This document shows, piece by piece, positions 53,191-63,300 of a DNA stretch of 64,000 nt. The stretch's first letter is position 1. Every line of letters begins with the position of its first letter. The notes beneath the pieces are model-generated. The model was not told the origin of the DNA. It ran no database searches and worked only from the letters and a program-made list of their open reading frames with translations. The stretch is from Latrodectus hesperus (taxonomy: Eukaryota > Arthropoda > Arachnida > Araneae > Theridiidae): positions 1,078,501 through 1,142,500 of the forward strand of contig JAJQOW010000024.1 in assembly GCA_037975125.1 (NCBI GenBank), read 5' to 3'. The translations under genes and the position numbers were made by a program.

Positions 53191-53552
53191 TTCTACATTT
53201 TTTCAACTTTAAGGAACGAAATCGAAACAATCTTAAACTTTTCCTCCTTATTAGAAAACATTTTACCTTTTAAATCTCGTTCATAATTGCTCCTTATAAC
53301 CTAATGAATTGACCTTATAAATATGATAACTATGCTCCTTATAAGGTTTTCATTTTTATTATGATAGGAAAAGGTAAACTAATAATTTCACATATGATTT
53401 TAAAACAAATTTAATTCATTAAAGATCGTCCAAAAAATGTATCTTATAATTAGAATGATTCCAACAGACAGTTTTAAAATTAAATTTAATTATTTAGATA
53501 CTTTGTGCATATCTAGTGGGATTTCCTGACTTATATTCAAGAATAAACATTT

Positions 53553-53625
53553 ACAGGTAGCCGAATAAGAGGCTAGTTTTTGGTACTATTTGTTTCGGAA
53601 GAGGAGATTCAAACGTCGCCGCTTT
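53553..53625 (+). repeat. eroded head of array unit 4
   Basis: GGTAGCCGAATAAGAGGCT resembles an A box, and GAGGAGATTCAAACGTC a damaged B box. The conserved GGTTCATCATTTTCAAACC follows, as after the heads of units 1 and 2. Confidence 0.5.
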
Positions 53626-53660
53626 GGTTCATCATTTTCAAACCAAGAGAAAAAGATTCA

Positions 53661-56600
53661 TAAGAATAATTAATAATAACAACAAATAATTTATAGTTCC
53701 ATAAGAATTTATGTATTATCCCATTTAAACTATAAGAATATAATTTAAACGGAAAAATAGTAAATCATGAATTTTTATAATAATCTAATTCTCTGAATCA
53801 ATTAAATAAATTTGCTTATGCTTCTATGATATAAATAACTAAACATCAAGATTTATCAGATATTTTATTGACAGCATGTAAAATGATAGCAAGTGAAAAT
53901 TGAAAATAAAATAATTAATGTATAGAAAATTATACTTTTAAATACATCAAATAAGTTTAATTAAAACTGTGAAAGTAGTATTTGTTAAGTAGCCATCATT
54001 AATAATTAATTAAATCCTCATTATCACTTTATTAACGCATTCATTAATAAGAAAAATTATGTGCATACTTTTTTCCATTAATTTTTTTTTTTTGCATACT
54101 TTGCTAACAGCAGATAATTTTTACAATTAATTAAATAAAATATAAATTAGATTAATTTATCGTGATAGCATTGTCTTGTTCTGTTTTCGGAAGAATAATG
54201 AATTCTAAACATATCATTATTAGCTTCGACATTTGACACTTGTGTTCAAGAATATATGACATAAATAATGTGCCATAAAGCGGGCCAAAAGAATATTTCT
54301 ATTTTTCCATGTTTATTATTATTATTACGAGAGCAAATTTTGCAATTTAGTTTTCCTTAAATGTATGTTCCATAATTACATTTAATCACTTAATTAATAG
54401 GTCTTTTTTCGTGTCTCACAGAAAGAATTTTACGTTTTATTTTTCGATTTTTATTAAATATTATCCTTTTTACCTTCGTTTGTTCAAATAGGTTATACAC
54501 TCAAAGATATATTTATCCTGCAAACTATAAATGTATTTTAAGAAAATATCTTTGAAATTTTAAAAAGTTTTGAAATTGCAATTGCTTAATTCAAGAATGT
54601 TTCATTAAGTTTAACAACTTTGTTACATAAATTTTAAAATTAATTTACTAATAACGAAATGCATCACTTGGAATTAATAAGCAAATTATTCAATTATTTT
54701 TTTAAATAACTTCTGTGTTTTTTTTTCTTTTTTTTTTTTTTTTCTTTTTCTGATCGAATTTTATTTTAATAGATGTTTTTCCCATATGTTGAATTTACAA
54801 TTTTCACAATTTTCAAGCTGACGAACATCTTTTTTACTCGATTTTCACAATTTATACAACCAAAGAATTGCGGTTCATTCATTTTTCCTGCAAATAGAAC
54901 TATGAATAAATCTTTGTTCTACTGACTACAGAGTATTTACATTGCTATTGGTACGCATTGACAAAGAATGCTTTCAAGTTTAAGAAAAAGACATTTTTCA
55001 AATACTCTTTAAACTCTTTCATCTCCCGAAGAGCTACCATTGTATAAATTTGAAACTTATAAAACTTGAATTGCATAAAAGCAGCAGTAATTTCGCTTAC
55101 ATAACTTTGTATAAGCTACCACAAAAAAGTTCTTTTATTCCTTCTCATTTATTCAACGACTGTTTGCCTAACTCAACATACCACGTGACTGATGCACCTG
55201 CTCCAGAAAAAGCAAGTATCAGTTGGAGAGCTATTGAAAACGCCACTCACATATGTGTATGCAAATGAGATACATTCTATATAGATAAGAATAAATTATA
55301 TTAAATGCTTTCAAAAAACTATTCATACTTGAATATCAAATAGAAATACTGTCAAGCTCAAATGTACATTGCATTTCCATTCATGAAATGCAAATTTTTT
55401 CTTCGCAATTTTTCTATGAAAATATCTAACATGCCTCTTATGTAATTTATGTTTACAATATCCAATGGTTTTTGGATTTATTTTAATGTGATTATTGTTT
55501 CTCTTCAAATTTATTTATATACAGTCTCCCTCTCAAAAATAGTCAGGTATTTCAAGAAATTCTAGAAAAAAAAATCCAATTGCTAAAATTGAATATAGAA
55601 AACATCTTTCCAATATTTTTTTAAGATGTTCGAAATCTGCCATTTTTTCTCCTATTACTGATTTTCTTTTATATACATTCCAATAAAGCTTTATTAATTT
55701 TTCATATAAAATTCTATAATATAAATAAGAGAAGAGCTAATGTAAAAACTATTGCGACAGCAATATATTTTTGTATATTTATATCAATAAATGATCACTT
55801 TTTTCATTGTGATGACTATTAAAATATTGCATGTTTCCATATTTATTTTGTTTTACATTTCAAAATATATTTTTCGCAGTCTAAAAATTTTACTAAATTA
55901 CAATTAGAGAACAGTTTATTGACTCTCTAATAGTGATTTTTTTCCTTTTCACACAATGGTTAATTTATCGCAACAAGAAAAGGCAGGCAAACCGATTGCT
56001 AGGTAATATTTGATTAATCACTTTTTACACACAAGATCTAATTTGACATAAGCCTGCAGTTTCGAAGTTATTTCGACATCAAAGACTAAACCGAGAATCC
56101 AACCCATGAATCCGTGATTCGGAATCTATTTTAAACTGTAGGTATCTATAAAGTAAAATTATCCCTCGTATGCAAACAATGGTCATGAATGACAAACCAC
56201 CAAAAAAAAGTGAAAATCAGTTAAATATTTTCGAAACACCGCAAATATATATATCTTAGGTACTTTCATATGATAAAGTTTTGAAGAAGAAAATCAAGTC
56301 AGAGAGAGAAAAGTTATTCAAGAAGGTATTGTCTTGTCGACAAATACAGAATATATTATATTTTGTAATTATTTTAGTGTATAAATTAAAATATATATTT
56401 AGTAAAAAGTGTTGTTTTTAAAAGTTATGTGGAATTCTTAATATTATTGGGTATATCCTCAAGTCCGAAGTAGATGATTTAAATAATAATTGTTCATATA
56501 ATAACTATCGACTAATATAATTATTAGCTAATAATATTATTAATTATAATATCTTTTAGCCTGTATCGATTTCAAGGTTCTAAATGAAAAATGAGATATC

Positions 56601-58308
56601 ATTCATATTCATTTACTCTTTTACACATTTACATTTAAAACAATTTTCATAGAACGAATTTTTGAATAGATGAGTAATGAAGGCACACATTACTTCATTG
56701 TCATAATTTTTAAAGTGGTAAATTGTTCTTAATGCAATTAATGAAGAAAGAAGTAAGACATTAAGCAGTTACCATGGATGCAATGATCTGGAGAAAATTT
56801 CCTCCCCCTTTAAATCAATATCAAAATTGAGGGAGTAATCCTCTGGTGGTGCCATCTATCGGAGGATTTGAAGAGCAAAGTCGTACTTTCACCCTCGTGG
56901 TGCTCTGATTAAACGAAAAACGCTCCCTATAGACTTAAATTCGCATAGCCAAGGCACAGCGTGAGCTTGGCTTGCCCAAGTGTCATAAGTAAGCACAAAT
57001 TATGTCATTAACTTTAATTTTTCACTTCAGGATATAAAACAATTAAGTTTGGCAATTACTGTTATCTATCAACTAAATTTTAACAATTATTTATAATCTA
57101 ATATTTAATTTTAATATATTTATATTTTTATTAAAAAATATTATAAACATTTTACAATATTTTGTTCCTAATCCATATTGAAATGTTTAAAAATTTCTTT
57201 TCGCTATTAATGATGTATTTTGTTAATGAAATTCTTTCGATATATTTATGATAATCAGATACTAAAAATATGCTATATTTTACCTCGATGACTATTTCAA
57301 AAATACTATTAATTTGTACAATTTGAAAACTTAATTGATATTCCATGTCAAAACTTAACTGTATGTGTTCATCCTCGATAACACAGATGTGAGTAGACCT
57401 TTCACTATAAAGATTGTTTCCCTTTTATATATCTATGTATGTATGCATGCATATATGAGACAGCTCTGCCAGTTTCGCGATTGACAAAGGAGATAATATA
57501 CCTAGACGACAAGGAATCACAAAAATGTCGCATTGTTAAAGCTTTCCTAGTATGCTACAGGTCACTAAAAAGACAAGAATGCATTCAGCATACTTGATTC
57601 GAAGATTCATTTAGAAAATAATTTTTCGAGAGATTACATAAATGCACGAAAATGTGTTTACGGTGCTGTAGGTATAAACTAAAAGCAAAAAAATGAGAGA
57701 ACAAATCACACAAAATAGGAGAAAAAGTGTATTTATCATACCTATTGAGAAGCAGGAAAATAGCATAAGTGAAATATAACTGATGTCAAAGGAGGTGGTT
57801 AAATTAAGACTCTCAGAAGTGATATTGGCCTTACATGTTTTGCTGTAAAAAAAGTTCGGATTTTCTCAAACATGCTAAGCTCAAAATGGATTAATCCAGA
57901 AACAGTGGCAATACATACAATAATATTTTCGATAGAGTGATCAGCTCAGGATGACAGAATAATAGGTCTACACCCTACAGTAAATGTCTATCATCTATCA
58001 TTCTGAAAATTTTTTAAACCATTACCTTTATTTATTATCATTATTTCAACAAATACATCGAATATTAGTGATAGGAAAGCATTCTTCCGAACGGAAATCC
58101 AATGTTAAAATCCAGACACTGTTGAAATAAAATATATGAACGTTGCATTTTTGATTTCCACATGCTCATCGTTTAAATACGTTATCCAGATTTCCTTGTT
58201 TTGTTATCAATAAGTACAGCCTACTTTCTATAATAAAGTCCTAAGCAAAGTAGAGTTAATAGAAACCTTAACTGTATGGTACATTTATCAAATCATTCCA
58301 CTAATGTG
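53661..58308. other. long AT-rich stretch without identifiable genes
   Basis: No gene can be supported. It holds a T-rich tract interrupted by C at 54718-54750 and an inverted SINE copy at 56060-56150. A moderately GC-richer patch at 56810-57000 contains GGTGGTGCCATCTATCGG, perhaps an unnamed repeat. Unassigned short ORFs lie at 55050-55268 and 57152-57346. Confidence 0.5.
56060..56150 (+). repeat. decayed SINE copy in opposite orientation
   Basis: Reading on the plus strand, CCAACCCATGAATCC and ATTCGGAATCTATTTTAAAC match in order the B-box end and the body of the SINE whose best copy is at 31261-31445, here with the head on the left. The A-box part is largely lost. Confidence 0.45.
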
Positions 58309-58479
58309 CTAATTGGGTTTGTTTGTCGCTCAACGGTCATTTTTGAAAAAAGAGGGTTAATTATATCGAGGCCTACGATTTAAAGATGATTACAAACATC
58401 TAAGCCCGAGGGATTCGAATCCACGAACTGTTGAACCGAAAACAAGAGCGCTAACCATTCAGCTACCAGCTCGGCCACT
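58309..58479 (-). repeat. tRNA-derived SINE with 9-bp target duplication
   Basis: ACTAATGTG occurs at 58300-58308 and 58480-58488. The 171-bp insert is the same family as 31261-31445. On the minus strand it has an A box (GCTGAATGGTTAGCGCTC), a decayed B box (GTGGATTCGAATCCC) and a body ending in CCGTTGAGCGACAAAC. It is somewhat more diverged than the 31-kb copy. Both insertions face the same way. Confidence 0.8.
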
Positions 58480-58488
58480 ACTAATGTG

Positions 58489-59595
58489 ATGAGGCGAACA
58501 ACCAAAAACAAAGAAGAAAAGGTTTCACGTAAATATCTCACACAATTCATTTTTCGCTGTTATGCGTGTGTTTCCAAAACAATTTCAATATATTTGGTGA
58601 TAAATATGCAAATTAAAAAATAAATGCTTTGTCAAATAAATATTTTAATTATTAAATGACAAAGCAGCAGCTTTCTTAAACACGCAGTAGAGTTAACATA
58701 TAAATTTATTTTTTCATATTTTTATTCTTCTAGAATATTAATGAAGTCTGAAGAAAATAAACACACACACACGCATCATTAATATTATTGAAATGAGATT
58801 ACAAATATTTATTCCCTTTTCATGTATACTTTTAAATGTATTGAAAACATTTAAAAAATTTCTTAATTTATTAAAGACAACTATTTTAATAATATTCATT
58901 TAGTATGTAATAAATTAAAAAATAAAAAATTCACTTAGAATGTTGTGAAATGAAAAATAGTATTTGTTTTCATATAACGATTCTCGTTATTTTTCAAAAA
59001 TATCAATCCCACGTATGAAACAAAATTGAATTTCTATTTGAGTTTTTAATTAAATTGTGAGTTTGCTTTGAAAATTATTATATAGTTCATTTTAAAAATC
59101 ACATCAAAATGTGATTTAAAATGCGTTGGTTGCACATCCCTCGGCATTAGTATAATGTAGCATGCGGCAAAATTTATGCTCGTATTAAGAAAATTAATGA
59201 AGATAAATATTTTGAAAGCTATATTACAAGCAAATATTTGTCCAGAAATAAAACTATTCATACCAGAAGGATTTGTAATTTCAATTTAGTTTTTTGTTAC
59301 TTAAATTAATAATATGTAAATTTTAATTTATTCATTATATATTTATATAAATAATAGGTAAAAAGATAAATACAATTTTTTATCACTAAATTTAAAAGAA
59401 TTAAATAATAATTAAAGTAATAAAATAGTTTTTATCAATTCAACTATAAAACAAAATCCAGAAATAATCAGAGAATACAAAAATTTTATTAATTTCTTCA
59501 TCACAACTAAGGAATGAAGAAAAATAAACATGTGCCATATGGTACATATAAACATGTACCATAAACATAAAAACGGTTTGTTTTTATGTTTATAT
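58489..59595. other. AT-rich stretch before the Gypsy element
   Basis: No gene seen. A short CA run lies near 58760. Two adjacent hairpins (59538-59592) end at the retrotransposon boundary. Minus-strand ORFs at 59046-59261 and 59412-59684 show no domain; the second runs into the LTR and is not a gene. Confidence 0.55.
59538..59592. repeat. two overlapping hairpins at the Gypsy insertion point
   Basis: TATGGTACAT (59538-59547) pairs perfectly with 59554-59563. The 13-base arm TAAACATAAAAAC (59562-59574) pairs perfectly with 59580-59592 over a GGTTT loop. The second arm ends three bases before the LTR terminus at 59596. Confidence 0.8.
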
Positions 59596-59664
59596 TGTAC
59601 CGAGCTCCACGGGTTCGTGTCGATTGAGAGTTGAATAAAGCAACCACTTAATGAACACAAGACT

Positions 59665-59670
59665 TTTATT
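59665..59670 (-). terminator. poly(A) signal AATAAA in LTR
   Basis: AATAAA on the minus strand about 200 bases downstream of the TATA box. It fits the end of the R region in a retrotransposon LTR. Confidence 0.6.
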
Positions 59671-59870
59671 CGTAAAAATCTCACTAGATAAACGAAATTC
59701 CCGCTGTAACAATCACAATTATACAGCTACAATTCGTCGGATACAATAAGAAACAGCTTCTAATCACAGGTCTCAAATACCTCAGACAGAGAACAACTAG
59801 CAGTCACAACTAATCGTCTTCACTAACTGACTGTCTACACAAAACTAAACTCTTCCATGTCGGGCTGCGG

Positions 59871-59878
59871 TATTTATA
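59871..59878 (-). promoter_or_regulatory. TATA box of the LTR promoter
   Basis: TATAAATA on the minus strand, with GC-richer sequence on both sides (AGG before, CCGCAGCCCG after). Transcription would start some 25-30 bases further, near 59845. Confidence 0.65.
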
Positions 59879-59995
59879 CCTGACTTGGCGGAGAAATCTA
59901 CCAATTTCGCCAAGGTTCTGGAAGCTTCTAGGCTATCTCGAAAAATATTGGTCCTAGAGCTTAGGTGATGGATGTTTCCAGAAGTATCGATTTCT

Positions 59996-60072
59996 CGCCA
60001 AGTCGCCAAAAATCTCGCCAACCGTCGCCAAGTCGCCAAGAATCTCGCCAACTGTCGCCAAGTCGCCAAATC
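59996..60072 (-). repeat. 30-bp tandem repeat in LTR U3
   Basis: Two complete 30-bp units (59996-60025 and 60026-60055) and a partial third, built from repeated TCGCCAA words (TTGGCGA on the minus strand). It lies about 120 bases upstream of the TATA box, where repeats often act as enhancers in retroelement LTRs. It produces a minus-strand ORF of repeated ATWR residues that is not a gene. Confidence 0.85.
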
Positions 60073-60198
60073 ATTAGGAAATCCGCTTTTAAACTACAAC
60101 ACGTCTAAATACCGCAATTTTTGCCCAAAATGTGAGAATTTCTGATCTGTCTGAGATATTTTAAGACAAATATAATCATTATTTACAAATTTGTAACA

Positions 60199-60211
60199 TT
60201 GCCCCCCTCTC
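60199..60211 (-). promoter_or_regulatory. polypurine tract
   Basis: GAGAGGGGGGCAA on the minus strand ends exactly at the TG of the LTR. In LTR retrotransposons this tract resists RNase H and primes plus-strand DNA synthesis. Confidence 0.85.
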
Positions 60212-60383
60212 AAGGACTGCACGTCCCGGGCAGTACAATCCCCTGATAGGAGGCTAAATTTAATATAAAAGAATTTACATTTCAAGAGGATACAGAGCAC
60301 ATTACATACACTAAAAATACAAGAAAATAGAAAAGATTAAAATTATCTATACTATTTACAAACAGACCATGGTCTACTGATTT
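60212..60383 (-). other. 3' untranslated segment of the Gypsy element
   Basis: A short AT-rich segment between the pol stop codon and the polypurine tract. It has no ORF, so there is no envelope gene. Confidence 0.7.
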
Positions 60384-63300
60384 TTACTCTACATTACGAT
60401 AAGGAGCTAATCTATCATAATGTACTACCTTTGGTTTTGAAGCAGATGATTTTCTTATACGAACCACGACGTCGTTCAGTCTTTTTAGGACTGTGTAGGG
60501 ACCTTCCCAGTTGGCTTGCAACTTTGGAGAAAGTCCTTTACGTCGAATCGGGTTCCACAACCAAACTTTGTCACCTTCTTGGAATTCATGTCCCGTCGCT
60601 CTTGTGTCATACCTTGTCTTCATTCTTTCGGTCGTCAGGTTGATTCGGTCTCGAGCGAAGTTATGGACATCTTCAAGACGTGCCTGAAGGTCTCGAAGGT
60701 ATTCCTCTGGCGATGAAGATGTATCCGGTGGACGACCAAACTGAAGATCACAAGGGAGACGAAGTTCGCGACCAAAGAGCATCTGTGAAGGAGTATATCC
60801 GGTAGTCTCATGGACAGCACTGCGATATGCAAGCAGAAACAGCGGTAGCTTCAAATCCCAATCTTGCTGATTTCTGGAAACCATAAGGGAGAGGTTATTC
60901 AAGATGGTTCTGTTAAACCTCTCTACCATGCCATCCGATTGTGGGTGTAGTGGTGTGGTCTGCGTCTTGTCTATTCCGAGAATTTGACACATTCCTTTAA
61001 ACACAACAGAGGTGAAATTTGTCCCTTGATCAGAATGAATTTGTAAGGGTGTGCCGAATCTGGAAACCCATTGTTGCACTAGAACCTCGGCTACTGTAGT
61101 CGCCTCTTGATCGGGGATTGCAAACGCTTCAGGCCACTTAGTAAAGTAGTCCATGACAACTAGTATGTATTTGTTGCCATTTGAGGATCGTGGTAAAGGA
61201 CCCAAAATGTCCAATGCTATCCTCTCAAAAGGTGCTCCTACGTTGTACCGCTGCAACCTTCCTCGGCTACGTTTCTTCGGTCCTTTACGTGCCGCACAGT
61301 CATCACAAGATTGGCACCATTTCTCTACATCTTGTCTCGTTTTGCTCCAATAGAAGCGTTCTCGAACTTTCTGTAGAGTTTTCATTACTCCGAAGTGGCC
61401 TCCAGTTGAGCTACTGTGCAATTCTTTCAAAACATCTGAAATTCTTGATTTTGGAAGAACAAGCTGCCATTTGAAATTACGTCCATCATCGGACTCCCAT
61501 TTCCTGTATAAGACACCATTTCTTATATGGAGTGAGTCCCAAAGAGCCCAATATTGCTTAGTAGCAGGACTGTAGGTGGAGATATCCTGCCAACTTGGTC
61601 TCATACTAGAAGATTCTTTCAATTCAAGAATTGGATTTATATCTGGGTCTTCTTTTTGGGCTTCCCTAAGTCCTTCATCACTCCATGGGTCTGGTTTTGA
61701 TGGAGATGAAACAGTAACTTGGCGTACCGAAGTATTTATCAGCTGATAGTTCTTCTCTACTCTAGAACAGTATCGGCAGCTTTCATTACACGGCTTCCTT
61801 GATAGTGCATCAGCATTTCCATGAAGAGTTCCTTTGCGATGACGTATTTCAAAGTCAAACTCCTGGAGTCGTTGAATCCATCTGGCTACCTGTCCTTCTG
61901 GATTTTTAAAATTTAAAAGCCAGGTTAAGGATGCGTGATCGGTCCGGAGCAAGAACTTTCTTCCATAGAGATAATGGTGGAAATGTTCTATGGCTTTGAC
62001 GATTGCCAGCAATTCCTTCCTGGTTGTACAATAATTCCGCTCTGGTTTCGAAAGACATTTACTCCAATAAGCAATGACACATTCTTTACCATCAATTTCC
62101 TGCGACAAAACAGCTCCGATATTTTCGTTGCTGGCATCCGTATCTAAAATGAATATTTTTCCGGGCTGGGGATATGCAAGAACGGGCGAAGATGTCAACG
62201 CCTCCTTCAGTTGTTTAAAAGCTTTCTCACATTCATCTGTCCATAGAAATCTCTGTTTAACTTCTGTCAACTTGTGAAGAGGTCTGGCAATACTTGAAAA
62301 ACCCTTAACAAATTTCCTGTAATATGTGCATAGTCCAAGAAAACTTCTTAATTGGTGGACATCTTTTGGACGACTCCAGTCCTTAACTGCGGAGATCTTT
62401 TCAGGATCTGTTCTAACACCTTCAGCAGAGATAATGTGTCCCAGATAGCTTACTTCACGTCGGAATAAATTACATTTGCAAGGATTCAGCTTCAGGTTGG
62501 CCATTTTTAATTTTTCCAGCACCTTTCGGATGTTTCTTAAATGGTCTTCGAATGTGCGCCCAACAATAATGATATCGTCCAAATATACCAAACAAGCTTC
62601 GTAGGAAAGTCCTCGTAATACTGTCTCCATCAGGCGCTCAAACGTTGCAGGTGCATTGCAAAGCCCGAATGGCATAACCTTGAACTGCCAAAGTCCTTGT
62701 CCTGTGGTGAATGCAGTCTTTTCTCGATCCTCAGGATGTATCTCTACTTGCCAATAACCACTCTTGAGATCCAAAGTCGAAAACCATTGTTTTCCGGATA
62801 AAGCATCAAGTGTATCGTCAATCCTAGGAAGAGGGTAACTATCTTTTTTAGTGATGTTGTTTAACCGACGATAGTCAACGCAGAATCGGGTAGAACCATC
62901 TTTCTTCCGAACTAAAACAATAGGCGAAGCCCAAGGACTCTCTGATGGCTCAATAATGTCATTCTGCTGCATTTCCCTCAGAAGATTGTCCACCTCTTCC
63001 TGCTTAGCGAATGGCAATCTTCTAGGATGTTGTTTAATGGGTGGATGATTTCCTGTATTGATTCGGTGCTGCGTCAATTTGGTTCGCCCAACATCATCTG
63101 ATTTCTTGGAAAAGAGATCTCCGAATTCTAATAATAAATTTCTTGCAGCATTCCTCTGTTTATCATCTAACTCTGCTCTCTGAAGGAGTTCATTAATTAG
63201 AGTGTCAGGAGGCTCAGATAGTGTGGCTTGACAATTTCGGTTAATACAGGTCACTGGAGTGCAAGTCGCTAGCACTTCTCCTTCTTTTATAAGTTTTACC

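Larger units (their letters stand above)
51990..53660 (+). repeat. diverged tandem array of tRNA-Leu-headed units (about 370-400 bp period)
   Basis: At least four units follow one another in the same orientation. A landmark TTTATCATT/CTTTATAA block occurs at about 52161, 52556, 52923 and 53325 (spacings about 395, 367 and 402). Each unit also carries an AAGATC(A/G)T block followed by an ATA(C/T)GTAT-like block, then a GTGCAT block. Each unit is headed by a tRNA-like sequence, followed at once by a TTCATCATTTTCCAA-like stretch. Heads are at 52379-52460, 52771-52840, 53113-53190 and 53553-53625, and possibly a ruined one near 51996. Similarity between units is modest, so the array is old. It is either a satellite born from a SINE or repeated insertion of one SINE family at a fixed spacing. 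Confidence 0.6.
59596..60198 (-). repeat. 3' LTR of the Gypsy element
   Basis: The LTR reads TGTTACAAATTTG at its minus-strand start (60198) and ...GAGCTCGGTACA at its end (59596), giving the usual TG...CA termini and a length of 603 bp. U3 holds a 30-bp tandem repeat, then a TATA box (59871-59878), and further on a poly(A) signal (59665-59670). The other LTR is outside the window, so the boundary rests on the TG/CA ends, the polypurine tract and the change to AT-rich flank. Confidence 0.85.

Noticed and set aside
59845..60069. Minus-strand ORF with repeated LATWRRLARF-like residues
   Set aside because: It is created by the 30-bp tandem repeat in the Gypsy LTR and lies upstream of the LTR promoter's TATA box.
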